A DNA stretch of 64,000 bases from Arsukibacterium indicum (GTDB lineage Bacteria; Pseudomonadota; Gammaproteobacteria; Enterobacterales; Alteromonadaceae): NCBI RefSeq assembly GCF_019100565.1, contig NZ_JAHRID010000002.1, positions 514,672-578,671 on the forward strand, in the 5' to 3' direction. Positions within the stretch are counted from its first letter, which is position 1; each line of letters begins with the position of its first letter. The position numbers were made by a program, and so were the translations under genes. Of this stretch, positions 17,701-27,584 are shown one piece after another. A model generated the notes under the pieces. It saw only the letters and a list, made by a program, of their open reading frames with translations. It did not search any database and had not been told where the DNA came from.

Positions 17701-20700
17701 CTAGTGCTGCAGATACTGATGGTTTTGACTATGAGCATGGCCGGTATGATCTTCATGCCCGCCAAACCGCAGTTGCAACCAGTCGGCGTTATCTTCACAG
17801 TGCCAGATCGGATCGTCCTGCTTATACGCATTCTCGACGCCGTTACGGGCAGAATCACCCGCCGTCAGCACTTTCTGGATTAGCTGCTGCTTCTCGGTGT
17901 CCTGGGCAGCACGCAATGTTAGATCTTCCTTACGATCAAAATATCGGGCCCCGGCAATCCAGGTTTGTTGCACCTGGGCATATACTGATAACGGATGGCC
18001 ATCCCAAAGCACCAGATCAGCTTGCTTGCCTTCAGCCAGCGACCCGACTTTGTCGTCAATTTTTAACTGTTTCGCCGGATTAATTGTTACCATCTTCAGG
18101 GCTTCATGTTCATCCATACCGCAATACATCGTCGATTTGGCAGCTTCCTGATTTAACCGGCGCAGCAAGCCTGGATCATCAGAGTTAACACTGACCAGCA
18201 GTCCCTGTTCATGCATCAGGCAGGTATTGGTTGGAATGGCATCATTTACTTCCATCTTAAAGCCCCACCAATCAGCAAAGGTAGAGACACTGGCACCATG
18301 CTTCTGCATTTCAGTCGCCACTTTGTAACCTTCCAGAATATGGGTAAACGTCTGAATGTTGAAACCCATTTCCTCAGCCACTTCAATCAGCATTAAAATC
18401 TCAGAGGCGACATAAGAGTGGGTATGGATGTGCCGCTTACCGTCAATAATTTCAACCAGGGTATCTAACTGATAATCACGCCGCGGCGCCTGAACCTTGT
18501 CTTGCTGACGTTTGGACAGCTTGTTGTAGGCCTGCCAGCTGGCCTGATACTCTTTCGCTGCCTGGAAATTGTCACGGATAAAGGTATCCACACCAATGCG
18601 GCTTTGCGGATAGCGGCTGGTAAACTCACTGCCCCAGTTTGATTGCTTAACGTTTTCACCCAGGGCAAACTTTATGCTGCCAGGGGCACCGGCAAACTTC
18701 ATACCTTCAGCAGACTCCCCCCAGCGCAGGCTGATTATCTGCGCCTTGCCGCCGATTGGGTTAGCACTACCGTGCAGCAACTGTACCGTTGTTACGCCAC
18801 CGGCCAGACCGCGGTAGATATTGATATCATCCGGATTAACCACATCACCAATATGCACTTCAGCCGTGTTGGCATGGCTGCCTTCATTCACACCCTGTTC
18901 TGTTGCAATATGAGAGTGCTCGTCAATAATACCCGGGGTAACATGGATATCCGTACCATCTATAACCATATAACCGCGCGGCGTGGTTAATTGCTGACCA
19001 ATCCGGTTTATTTTACCGTCCCGGACAATAATGTCGGTGTTTTGCAGTACACCTTGCTCAGTTGCCGTCCAGAGCGTGGCATTTTTAATATGCAGGTTTT
19101 GCTGCTGTGGCAGTTCAGCCCGGCCAAAGGCCCGGTTCGGGTAAGTTTGCTTTGACAACATCGGCGCAGGCATTTTCCCGGCTTCCGGCGCGGCAGTTGG
19201 TGCTGCAGTCCGTTCGATGCTTACGGCCAGTTCAGTGCCATCAGCTTGCTGCCAGCGCCCTGCCAGAGTACTTCCTTGCAACACACCGCTAAATTGAGCT
19301 ACCTCAGTAGCGCCGGTCAGCTTCTGCAAGGGAGCACTGAACTGCAGATTACTACCTTGCACCAGCAAATGCTTCAACTCCACTTTCTTGTCAGTATCGT
19401 CAGCGAGTTTTAGTTCGCCTTTTAATTTCGGCGCGTGGCCAGTTAACGTCAACTCAAAACTGTTGCCGGCAACGTTTAACGGATAATTACCGGCAAACTG
19501 CGGTGCTGTAAGAGGCGCAAACTCTTTTAGCTGGCCCCGTAACCAGGCTGCAACGATTTCACCGTCTGCAAATAAATCGCCACGGCTGACGACGATATCA
19601 GCCTGATAACCTCCGGCAATCTTACCCAGCTGCTGTTCAAGGCCCAGCATGCTGGCCGGCACAGTTGTCAGGGCCGCCAGCGCCTGTTGCTGGCTCAGGC
19701 CATGCTTAACAGCACTGCGCAGGTTGGGAATAAAATCTTCTTTTTTCTTCAGGCCATGACTGGTCAGGGCGAAACGTACTCCGGCTTCTGCCAGCACTGC
19801 CGGATTAGATGGCGCCCGCTCCCAGTGGCGTAAGTCAGCCAGGTTCACATCAAGTTGCTGGTCTGGCAGCGTCACGTCTGGTGCGGCGGGGAAATTCAGT
19901 GGCAACACCAGGGTACGGCCACTGTCTTTCACTTCGGTCAGCCGGTTGTATTCATGGCCTGAACCTAAAATAGCAGCATTACTGATATTAAATTCTGCCA
20001 GTAATTTATCGGCTCTTAATAACGCCCGCTCATCGCTGGTTTCAAACAGCACGCCCTGTTTGGGGGCATCCGCCACACCAGACAGTGCGGCATTATACTC
20101 GACACCGCCACTGACGAAGCGGAAATCCTGTTTGCTTTGGGCGGCCTGATACCAGTAGGCATCAGCAAATGTCTGACGGATCAGAGCAATACTGCCCATC
20201 AGTGATGATGGGTAGCTTTGTTTGGAACTGCCTTTACTGAACGACATAAAATGCTGACTGTCAGCTTTGAGGATAAGATCGTTCGGCAGGCCCCCGGCCA
20301 GCGATGCAACAAAGCCGGTACCACGAAAAATACCGTCATGGCGCGCAGCCTGTACCACGGTAAAACCTTGCTTTAAAAACTCATCTGCCGCTTTAGCATC
20401 GGGCTTAAACTTGTCTGCCCAGCGCTGCTCAGCATGAATAGCAGCATTAGCTGCATTACCACCAACCCGCTCATTTTCATATACGGGTTTACCGCCAAAA
20501 CTAAATGCTTCGGCCTTGCCTGCTTCCGGCACACCATACTGGGTGTAGGGATCGATAAAACCAGGGTATAAATGGTAGCCAGTCAAATCAATGCTCTGGT
20601 AGCCAGCGGGTACCTTAATGTTGCTGCTGACAGATTCTATTTTACCGTCGCGGATTAATACCATTGCAGATGGCAGGGTTTTTCCCGGCTCGGTCACGAC

Positions 20701-20838
20701 AGTAGCGTTAATCAGCGCAAGCAGATTTGGCGTTTTATCACGGATCCCAAGTTGCGGTGAGGTCTGGTCGGCAATACTACCTGTGCAAAAAGCACCAAGC
20801 AGAGCCATGCTGAACATGGACAAGCGAGCTGGTGTCAT
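17701..20838 (-). CDS. Large secreted protein of two amidohydrolase modules
   Basis: A 1045-residue protein, about twice the usual size, with an N-terminal signal peptide (MFSMALLGAFCTGSIADQ). Module 1 (about residues 30-440) has the amidohydrolase outline but its metal motif is replaced (YPGFIDPYTQYGVPEAG). A beta-rich linker (about 460-560) follows. Module 2 (about 600-1000) retains a full set: GIIDEHSHIATEQG (HxH), HTHSYVASEI, FTHILEGYK and VNSDDPGLLRR for the final Asp. Only module 2 should be catalytic. Similar pairs occur in Shewanella and Bacteroidetes; substrates are unknown, and peptide- or amide-type compounds are a guess. It is followed by the smaller homologue in one operon. Confidence 0.9.
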   Translation of the reverse strand: MTPARLSMFSMALLGAFCTGSIADQTSPQLGIRDKTPNLLALINATVVTEPGKTLPSAMVLIRDGKIESVSSNIKVPAGYQSIDLTGYHLYPGFIDPYTQYGVPEAGKAEAFSFGGKPVYENERVGGNAANAAIHAEQRWADKFKPDAKAADEFLKQGFTVVQAARHDGIFRGTGFVASLAGGLPNDLILKADSQHFMSFSKGSSKQSYPSSLMGSIALIRQTFADAYWYQAAQSKQDFRFVSGGVEYNAALSGVADAPKQGVLFETSDERALLRADKLLAEFNISNAAILGSGHEYNRLTEVKDSGRTLVLPLNFPAAPDVTLPDQQLDVNLADLRHWERAPSNPAVLAEAGVRFALTSHGLKKKEDFIPNLRSAVKHGLSQQQALAALTTVPASMLGLEQQLGKIAGGYQADIVVSRGDLFADGEIVAAWLRGQLKEFAPLTAPQFAGNYPLNVAGNSFELTLTGHAPKLKGELKLADDTDKKVELKHLLVQGSNLQFSAPLQKLTGATEVAQFSGVLQGSTLAGRWQQADGTELAVSIERTAAPTAAPEAGKMPAPMLSKQTYPNRAFGRAELPQQQNLHIKNATLWTATEQGVLQNTDIIVRDGKINRIGQQLTTPRGYMVIDGTDIHVTPGIIDEHSHIATEQGVNEGSHANTAEVHIGDVVNPDDINIYRGLAGGVTTVQLLHGSANPIGGKAQIISLRWGESAEGMKFAGAPGSIKFALGENVKQSNWGSEFTSRYPQSRIGVDTFIRDNFQAAKEYQASWQAYNKLSKRQQDKVQAPRRDYQLDTLVEIIDGKRHIHTHSYVASEILMLIEVAEEMGFNIQTFTHILEGYKVATEMQKHGASVSTFADWWGFKMEVNDAIPTNTCLMHEQGLLVSVNSDDPGLLRRLNQEAAKSTMYCGMDEHEALKMVTINPAKQLKIDDKVGSLAEGKQADLVLWDGHPLSVYAQVQQTWIAGARYFDRKEDLTLRAAQDTEKQQLIQKVLTAGDSARNGVENAYKQDDPIWHCEDNADWLQLRFGGHEDHTGHAHSQNHQYLQH

Positions 20839-20876
20839 AACTGTTTCCTGATTTTAATATATGATTTTATTATATT

Positions 20877-23846
20877 TTAGCTGTTAACCGTGTAATTCAG
20901 CTGGCTAAGCTCCTGCTCAGGTAATGGCATGCTGTAAAAGTAGCCCTGTACTTCAAAGCATCCATTGTTACGCAGGAATTCTACCTGTTGGGCGGTTTCT
21001 ACCCCTTCTGCCACCACACGCAGATTCATTTTCTGGGCCATGGCGATAATAGCAGCAACAATATCCATGTCGTTGCGATCCTCCGGGATATCTTTAACGA
21101 AAGACCGGTCTATTTTAAGTTCATCAACCGGAAAACGTTTCAGATAACTTAACGATGAATAGCCTGTACCAAAGTCGTCGATAGATAAAGAGACACCGAG
21201 GCGCTTTAACTGATTTAACTGGTTAATAGCCGCATCGGTGTCACCCATCAGCATACTTTCAGTAATTTCGAATATCACCGCCCGGGGCTTCACCCCGGTT
21301 CGCTTTAATACGCGCTCAACAATCAGCGGCAAATCCTGATCATTAAACTGCCGCACAGACAGGTTGATTGACAAACTGACATCATACCCACGGCTCTGCT
21401 GGCGGGCCAGAAAGCGACAGGCCTCCCAGATAATCCATTCGCCTATCTGGACAATCAGCCCGGTGCTTTCTGCTACCGGAATAAATTTTACCGGCGGCAC
21501 CAATGTATTGTCCGGCCGCAGCCAGCGGATCAGGGTTTCGTAACCGGTGATGGTTTCAGTGCGAATATCCATTTTTGGTTGGAAATACAGTAAAAACTGG
21601 TTTTGACGGATCGCTTCGCGTAATTGATTTTCAATTTGCAGCCGTTCATTGGCAGCATCATTTAAGTCCTGACTGAAAAAATGGAAGGTATTTTTGCCAC
21701 GCGCTTTGGCTTCATACATTGCCAGGTCAGCATGTTTCAGCAGCAGCTCTTCTTCTGACGCATCTTCCGGTGCCACAGTTATGCCAATACTGGCACTTAT
21801 TGCCACATCATGATTACCTAACTTAACCGGCTCATGAAATGCCTGCTGCAGATTGGCGGCAATCGTTGAAGCCTGATGACGATCTTTTATGCCACTTAAA
21901 ATAACGGCAAATTCATCGCCTCCTAAGCGGGCAATAGTATCTTCCTCCCTTAAGCGTGCAGTCAGACGCCTGGCGACTTCTTTTAGCAACTCATCGCCTG
22001 CGTCATGACCAAGGGTGTCATTAATCCGCTTAAACTCATCCAGATCAAAATACAGCAGCGCAAAGTTGTAATAGCCCCGATGCGACATAGCAATAGCTTT
22101 ACGCAGCTGGTCGCGGAAATAACTGCGGTTGGCCAGTCCGGTTAAAATATCATAATATGCCAGGTGCTCCATTTGCTTCTGGCTTTGTTTAATAAATGAA
22201 ATATCCTGCATGGCACAAACATAATTAAGTAAAGTACCAATGTCATCACGGATCGGCGCAACGGCAAGCGATACCCAGAATTGTTTAGCTGGTAATTTCT
22301 GGTGTTGCAGTAAAATATCACCCCGCCAATGCTGACGCTCATGCAACGTCTGAGTGATTTCAATACTCAGCTGCTCCATTTCATCTGCCAGCAACATATT
22401 AAGTGGCTGATCTACCACACTGCGCTCATCACAACCCAGTAGTTCCGTAAGAAACGGATTAAGATATTCAATATTTAAATGTGGATCAGTCAACAAAATA
22501 CCCGAGCTGGAAAATGATACGGCTTTGCTTAATTTGCGTGCTGCCCGCTCTGCCTGCTCTTTCTCCGCTATCCGGGCATTTAAGCCGGTAACCAGTTGCG
22601 AAATTTCTGCAGACATACCGGTAAACGCCCGGTTTAACATGCCTATCTCATCTTTTTGGTTGTCTAGCTTTACTTGCTGAATATCGCCACGGCTAAGCTT
22701 TACCACGGCAGCAGATAACCGGTTTAAGCGCTTTAGTACAAACTGATAGCTAACCAGGTGCAGCAGCGCCGCCAGTGCGATAGCAACCGCAATAAATATG
22801 ATAACCAGATGGCCGCGGAACTGACTTAATGATGCCATTACCGCGTCTTTGTCCTGATAAACGGCGACCTGCCAGTTTTGGTGCTTCAGGGCAGTTGCTG
22901 CAAACAAATATTTTTCGTTGTCCGTTGTACCAGTTTGATCGGCTACTGAGGGTTGTAACGCTTTTGCTATGTGCGGCCGCAGCGCGATATCACGAATTGC
23001 TTCGCCGGTTAAAAGTGTATTTGCGGCAACGGTTTTATTAGAATCAGCAGCCGGCGCGGTTATGATGTTACCGGCCGCATCGAATAACAAAGTCTGAGTA
23101 TGGCGGCTCCAGTAACCAATACTGCTGATATTCCGGGTTACTTCACTTAATGGGATATCAGCAACACTGACTCCGATAAACTGCTCTTTAATATAAACCG
23201 GCACGACCACACTCATTACCCATTCCTGCCAGAGAGGATGATAATAGGCTGGTGTCCAGCGGGGCAGTTTGGCCGGATTATTCTGGGGTGTCGCTTCGCG
23301 GAAATAAACGTCAGCGGTTAAATCATGTTGCGGTGCCACTTGTTTTACCAAGTCAGCCGGAGCAACCCGGATAAACTGCTGATCAGTAACAAAATAAAAA
23401 GCAGAAAACTTTTGCAGCATTAAAGGCGATAATTGCTGCCACAACAGCTGACTGTGACTGAACAAGACAGAACTGTTGCCGATAAGATTGGCCGCCGGGA
23501 TAACTGCCGCCGAGAAATTGTCCTGTTGAACTACCCGGTTATCGGAGTCAGGACGCGGAATATTATTGCGAGCTCGGGGTTGCTCCGCCAGGTAGCGGCT
23601 AATGACCTGACTGGCCAGGATAGCCGTTTTTTCTTTTTCATCCAGCTGCGCGTCCAGCTGACGGGCATAGTTCTTTGCAGTGCGCTGCACTGCGGCCAGT
23701 TGCTGTTCAGCAAGTGCCTGTTCCTGCAGCCAAAGTACCGCATAGGCAAACACCAACCCTGCCATTGTTATGGCAATAAACGCAACGACTGAGAATTTAA
23801 GTCCCAGTGAATTCATCCCTGTTGGTTTCGTGTTTACATCCTTCAA
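20877..23846 (-). CDS. Bifunctional diguanylate cyclase/phosphodiesterase with Cache, HAMP, PAS, GGDEF and EAL domains
   Basis: A 989-residue inner-membrane c-di-GMP enzyme. Membrane helices near residues 14-34 and 345-365 enclose a periplasmic Cache-like sensor. A HAMP segment, a PAS domain (about 440-560) with its PAC tail, then GGDEF and EAL follow. GGDEF is intact (RLGGDEFAVIL near residue 641) with an inhibitory I-site REED five residues upstream. EAL is intact apart from ETL for EAL (GYETLIRW near 769), with EITESMLM, DDFGTGYSSLSYLKRF and VVAEGVETAQQ present. Both activities are plausible. The TTG at 23846 has AAGG eight bases upstream; an ATG at 23816 is the alternative start, but its AGGG abuts the codon. 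Confidence 0.93.
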   Translation of the reverse strand: MKDVNTKPTGMNSLGLKFSVVAFIAITMAGLVFAYAVLWLQEQALAEQQLAAVQRTAKNYARQLDAQLDEKEKTAILASQVISRYLAEQPRARNNIPRPDSDNRVVQQDNFSAAVIPAANLIGNSSVLFSHSQLLWQQLSPLMLQKFSAFYFVTDQQFIRVAPADLVKQVAPQHDLTADVYFREATPQNNPAKLPRWTPAYYHPLWQEWVMSVVVPVYIKEQFIGVSVADIPLSEVTRNISSIGYWSRHTQTLLFDAAGNIITAPAADSNKTVAANTLLTGEAIRDIALRPHIAKALQPSVADQTGTTDNEKYLFAATALKHQNWQVAVYQDKDAVMASLSQFRGHLVIIFIAVAIALAALLHLVSYQFVLKRLNRLSAAVVKLSRGDIQQVKLDNQKDEIGMLNRAFTGMSAEISQLVTGLNARIAEKEQAERAARKLSKAVSFSSSGILLTDPHLNIEYLNPFLTELLGCDERSVVDQPLNMLLADEMEQLSIEITQTLHERQHWRGDILLQHQKLPAKQFWVSLAVAPIRDDIGTLLNYVCAMQDISFIKQSQKQMEHLAYYDILTGLANRSYFRDQLRKAIAMSHRGYYNFALLYFDLDEFKRINDTLGHDAGDELLKEVARRLTARLREEDTIARLGGDEFAVILSGIKDRHQASTIAANLQQAFHEPVKLGNHDVAISASIGITVAPEDASEEELLLKHADLAMYEAKARGKNTFHFFSQDLNDAANERLQIENQLREAIRQNQFLLYFQPKMDIRTETITGYETLIRWLRPDNTLVPPVKFIPVAESTGLIVQIGEWIIWEACRFLARQQSRGYDVSLSINLSVRQFNDQDLPLIVERVLKRTGVKPRAVIFEITESMLMGDTDAAINQLNQLKRLGVSLSIDDFGTGYSSLSYLKRFPVDELKIDRSFVKDIPEDRNDMDIVAAIIAMAQKMNLRVVAEGVETAQQVEFLRNNGCFEVQGYFYSMPLPEQELSQLNYTVNS

Positions 23847-23963
23847 TGAAGCGACCTTGCTATTGTTATAGTAAATTCAGTCTGGTACAACAGACACTAG
23901 CTTAGTGCTATTGTAGTTACCTTATCATTATTGCACGCAAAACCAACAAAAGAGAATGAACAA

Positions 23964-24416
23964 ATGAAAAAAGCCCTGTTTGCCGGCGTTGCCGCTCTTG
24001 TTATTTCCGCACCATTAACGGCGGCTACTGCCTTTACTGATGCCGCTGACGCTGTTAAGTATCGACAAGCGGCATTTCAGCTTATCAGGCACAACATGGC
24101 GGACATTAACGAAATGATAAAAGGTGAGGTCCCCTTTGATGCCAAGCGGGTACAAAAACGCGCTGATGCATTAGTGATGGTAACGACTTTACCGTGGGAA
24201 GCGTTTCAGGTTGCCGGCACTGAGCAGGGCGGTGGAGATGCTAAAGCCGATATCTGGCAAAACCTGGCCGACTTTCTTGAGCGTGGCGAGAAACTGGCGG
24301 CTGATGCCAGCACTTTACAGGCGGCTGCCCAAACAGGCGACCAGAATGAATTACGCAAGGCGTTTGGCAACTTTGCCCGCAATTGCAAAGCCTGCCACGA
24401 CAACTATAAAGAATAA
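23964..24416 (+). CDS. Class II cytochrome c (c'/c-556 type)
   Basis: A 150-residue periplasmic monohaem cytochrome. The N-terminus MKKALFAGVAALVISAPLTA is a Sec signal. The haem site CKACH is near the C-terminus (C141, C144, H145), as in class II cytochromes built on a four-helix bundle. An early helix contains KYRQAAFQLIRHNMADINEM, and no obvious axial Met can be assigned. The ATG at 23964 follows AAGAGAATGAACAA. Together with the convergent cytochrome b561-like gene it makes a small redox pair, though they are not co-transcribed. Confidence 0.9.
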   Translation: MKKALFAGVAALVISAPLTAATAFTDAADAVKYRQAAFQLIRHNMADINEMIKGEVPFDAKRVQKRADALVMVTTLPWEAFQVAGTEQGGGDAKADIWQNLADFLERGEKLAADASTLQAAAQTGDQNELRKAFGNFARNCKACHDNYKE

Positions 24417-24448
24417 GTCCACCCGGCTATAATGCCAGAGCGCTGCCG

Positions 24449-25099
24449 TTAAAGCAGCGCCAATAGCACCCGCCCCTGCCAGTAGTACATTAACAGCAAT
24501 AATGCCGCCAGCATTAAGAAGAACCGCCAGCTGGAGCGTAACTCTGGCTGAGCCACACTATTTAGCTCAGCGTTACCGGTAATCATGGTTTTAATTACAT
24601 TGTCATAACGCCAGCTGTGCCAAAGCGCAAAACCAATATGTACCGTTACCAAAATCAAAATAATATCGATATTAACGGTATGAACAGCAGAGGCAAGGTC
24701 TACCCAGCTCCCTGGCAATAAAGCCACCAGCGGGCCGTCATTCATATAACTGTTGTCAAAGGTGGCAAGGCCACTGACTATTTGCAGCATCAGCAACGCC
24801 AGTAAGGTAAATATCATATATGAAGACGCCGGATTATGGCCTGCCACAGGTTTTGTATTACGCAGGTAGCCTATCGCAGCTTTGGGTGAGGCAGCAAACT
24901 GACTGAACCTGGCGCTCTGGCTACCCCAGATGCCCCAGCCTATCCGGGCAATCAGCAGCGCTGCCAGGCTGTATGCCATTAATTGATGCAGTACAATGTA
25001 GCCCTCAGTACCGCTAAACCACAGACCGGCGACCAACAGCACCATTACCCAATGAAAAAACCGGACAGCACCATCCCATACTTTAATTTTTTGCGTCAT
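24449..25099 (-). CDS. Cytochrome b561-like membrane protein
   Basis: A 216-residue integral membrane protein of the cytochrome b/b6 (b561) domain family. Helices are visible at about 14-32 (FFHWVMVLLVAGLWF), 38-58, 95-117 and 140-165 with a C-terminal helix (FLMLAALLLLMYYW). His residues in RFFHW, YIVLHQLMAYS, VTVHIGFALWHSW are candidate haem b ligands. Such proteins move electrons between quinol and periplasmic cytochromes; the convergent class II cytochrome c may be a partner. The ATG at 25099 has GGAG eight bases upstream. It is divergent from the penicillin-acylase-family gene with 52 bases between start codons. Confidence 0.9.
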   Translation of the reverse strand: MTQKIKVWDGAVRFFHWVMVLLVAGLWFSGTEGYIVLHQLMAYSLAALLIARIGWGIWGSQSARFSQFAASPKAAIGYLRNTKPVAGHNPASSYMIFTLLALLMLQIVSGLATFDNSYMNDGPLVALLPGSWVDLASAVHTVNIDIILILVTVHIGFALWHSWRYDNVIKTMITGNAELNSVAQPELRSSWRFFLMLAALLLLMYYWQGRVLLALL

Positions 25100-25151
25100 C
25101 TGGTTTGCTCCTGCTATGCTGACTTTTTTGATTTTATGATAGCGGATCAAG

Positions 25152-27500
25152 ATGATGAAAGGAATGAAATGGCTGCTGCTGATAAGCGTGCTGGTGGTTG
25201 TTGGAGCAACAGCAGTGGGTTATTTCTGGCTTCGGCTGAGCTTGCCGCAATATCAGGGCGAATACCCGGCGGCCGTTGCCAACCCCGTTAATCTTGATCG
25301 TGATGCAAGGGGCTACCTGAGCATTACCGCCGCAGATCGTCCTGATGCAGCCTATGGTATGGGATTTGCTCATGCTCAGGAGCGCTTTTTCCAGATGGAT
25401 CTGGCCCGGCGAAGTGCGGCCGGCACCCTGGCTGAACTTTTTGGCGAACGGGCCCTGGCTACCGACATTGAAAGGCGGCGCCACCGCTTTGCCGAGCGCG
25501 CCGCATCAGCTCTGACAACATTCTCAGCGGATGATCTGCAACTACTGAGTGCATACAGCAGGGGGGTGAACGATGGCCTGGCATCGCTTAGTACTGCGCC
25601 TTTTGAATATACCTTACTGGGCAGCGAACCTGATCTTTGGCAGGAAACCGACTCTATACTGGTTATCTACAATATGTATCTGGAACTACAGGGAAAAATG
25701 GGCAGGGATGAGTACGCCATGACCATTTTACGCGAATCGATACCAGGCGACTGGTTCAGCTTTTTGCAACAACATAGCAGCGACTGGCAGGCTGCTATTG
25801 ATGATTCACAAGTCACACCGGTAAGTTTACCGGATAGCCCGTATCCGGAACAATTGCGCACTGCTGGCTCATGCAGTTCATGCCCCCCTAAAGACAGCGC
25901 AGATTTAGGTAGCAACAACATGGCCGTAATGGGCCGGCTTACCAGCCATGGCCGTGCCATAGTAGCTAATGATATGCATTTAACAATCAGAGCGCCCGGC
26001 ACTTGGTATAAGGTGCAACTGAACTGGCGCAATGGTAACGACTGGCAACAGGTAACGGGACTTAGCCTGGCTGGCGCACCGGCTATTGTAGTGGGCAGCA
26101 ATGGTCATATTGCCTGGGGTTTTACTAACAGCACCGCAGACTGGCATGACTTAATTAAGCTGCAGTTATCTGAGGATGGCAAAACCTATTTGACAGCAGA
26201 AGGCTGGCAACCCCTGCAGCACTATTATGAAACAATAAAAGTTAAAGGGTCGAAAGATTACTCTTTGCAATTACAGGAAACGCAGTGGGGGCCCGTTATT
26301 AATTATGGTGATAGTACTTTTGCGCTGCGCTGGGTAGCCTATGACAGCAATGCCGTTAACTTTAATTTGCTTAGATTAGAAACCCGGCAAAATACCAGAC
26401 AGGCGCTGGCGCTTGGCGCAATTACCGGGATTCCCACCCAGAATTTATTGGTCGCTGATAAAGAAGGCAATATTGGCTGGACGCCGCTGGGGCCACTGCC
26501 CGGACGGCAGGTTAATGACTGGGATACCGCCCAGGACTGGAGCGATGGTAGCAATTTCTGGTCCGCAAATCTGAGTGCTGAGAACTATCCGCAGATTTAT
26601 AATCCTCCGTCAGGTGTGCTGTGGACAGCCAATGCCCGCAGTGTCGGTGGCGAAGCTTACCGCTTACTGGGTAACGGTGGCTATGATTTGGGCGCCCGCG
26701 GCCAGCAAATACGTGACAGTTTATTAAATCAGGGCCAGCTTGATGAACAGGCACTGCATCAAATTCAGCTCGATAACCGGGCACTGTTTTTACAGCGTTG
26801 GCAGCAACTACTATTGGACATTCTGACACCTGACGTGACTGCCGAACACCAGCTGACAGAGTACCGCTTACTACTCAGTCAAAGTGGCCGTTATGCCCAA
26901 AGTGATGATATTGGCTATACCCTGGTACAGCAATTCCGTCAGCAAACAATTGAATTTATGTTTGAGCCTTTATCTGTGTTGCTGGAACAGCACGGTAGCC
27001 GCAGCGCTTATTTAAAATACTCACTGGAAACGCCGGCCTGGGCAATGTTGCAGGCCCGCCGGCCGGATACCCTGCCACCGGGATTCACTGACTGGTCACA
27101 GCTATTGTTGCAAGCAGTACTTGTCAGCAAACAGCAACTGGAACAGCAACACGGCAGCCTGCACGACAGCCGCTGGGGTAAACAAAATCAGGCAAAAATC
27201 CGCCATCCGCTGAGCAGTGCAATTCCCATCATTGGTGACTGGTTAAATATGCCGGCTTCTGAGTTTGCCGGGGATCGCCATATGCCGCGGGTTCAACTGC
27301 CTTCCTTTGGTCAGTCGCAGCGAATGGTGGTCGCTCCCGGGCAGGAGCAGGATGGTATACTAACCATCCCTGCTGGCCAGTCGGGCCACCCGTTGTCACC
27401 ATTTTACCGGGCTGATCATCAGTACTGGTTAAACGAAGTGGCACTGCCCTTTTTACCCGGTCCGAAAAAATATCAGTTAAGGTTAGTACCCGCTGCTTGA
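25152..27500 (+). CDS. Penicillin acylase (Ntn-hydrolase) family protein
   Basis: A 782-residue Ntn-hydrolase precursor. An N-terminal hydrophobic segment (MKWLLLISVLVVVGATAVGY) gives export or anchoring. The alpha-chain region includes YGMGFAHAQERFFQMDLARR. The autocatalytic cleavage site falls before S254 in LGSNNMAVMG, making Ser the nucleophile of the beta chain. Beta-chain elements include MHLTIRAPGTWYKVQLNW, NLLVADKEGNIGWTPLG and GQSGHPLSPFYRADHQYW. Family members hydrolyse penicillins, acyl-homoserine lactones or other N-acyl amides; the substrate here is unknown. Stops just before the pheL leader; no T-rich terminator intervenes other than the pheA attenuator. Confidence 0.92.
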   Translation: MMKGMKWLLLISVLVVVGATAVGYFWLRLSLPQYQGEYPAAVANPVNLDRDARGYLSITAADRPDAAYGMGFAHAQERFFQMDLARRSAAGTLAELFGERALATDIERRRHRFAERAASALTTFSADDLQLLSAYSRGVNDGLASLSTAPFEYTLLGSEPDLWQETDSILVIYNMYLELQGKMGRDEYAMTILRESIPGDWFSFLQQHSSDWQAAIDDSQVTPVSLPDSPYPEQLRTAGSCSSCPPKDSADLGSNNMAVMGRLTSHGRAIVANDMHLTIRAPGTWYKVQLNWRNGNDWQQVTGLSLAGAPAIVVGSNGHIAWGFTNSTADWHDLIKLQLSEDGKTYLTAEGWQPLQHYYETIKVKGSKDYSLQLQETQWGPVINYGDSTFALRWVAYDSNAVNFNLLRLETRQNTRQALALGAITGIPTQNLLVADKEGNIGWTPLGPLPGRQVNDWDTAQDWSDGSNFWSANLSAENYPQIYNPPSGVLWTANARSVGGEAYRLLGNGGYDLGARGQQIRDSLLNQGQLDEQALHQIQLDNRALFLQRWQQLLLDILTPDVTAEHQLTEYRLLLSQSGRYAQSDDIGYTLVQQFRQQTIEFMFEPLSVLLEQHGSRSAYLKYSLETPAWAMLQARRPDTLPPGFTDWSQLLLQAVLVSKQQLEQQHGSLHDSRWGKQNQAKIRHPLSSAIPIIGDWLNMPASEFAGDRHMPRVQLPSFGQSQRMVVAPGQEQDGILTIPAGQSGHPLSPFYRADHQYWLNEVALPFLPGPKKYQLRLVPAA

Positions 27501-27533
27501 CTTTGGCCATCCAGACGGATTATGGTGCTGGTT

Positions 27534-27584
27534 ATGAAAACATTAAAACGCGCTCTCGGTTTTTTTAGCTTTACCACCCCTTAG
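27534..27584 (+). CDS. pheL: pheA leader peptide (PheL-like), 16 residues
   Basis: A short reading frame, MKTLKRALGFFSFTTP then TAG, directly ahead of the pheA attenuator. Three of its 16 codons are Phe (two adjacent TTT codons, then TTT after one Ser), as expected of a ribosome-stalling leader. The stop lies in the loop between arms 1 and 2 of the attenuator, the usual arrangement. An in-frame ATG at 27522 would give a 20-residue version (extra residues MVLV). No long leader name can be confirmed by comparison, but position, codons and hairpins all fit pheL. Confidence 0.8.
   Translation: MKTLKRALGFFSFTTP

Noticed and set aside
24440..24460. GCGCTGC/GCAGCGC hairpin between the cytochrome genes
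   Set aside because: It overlaps the C-terminal codons of the cytochrome b gene, has no T-run on either side, and is weak as a terminator.
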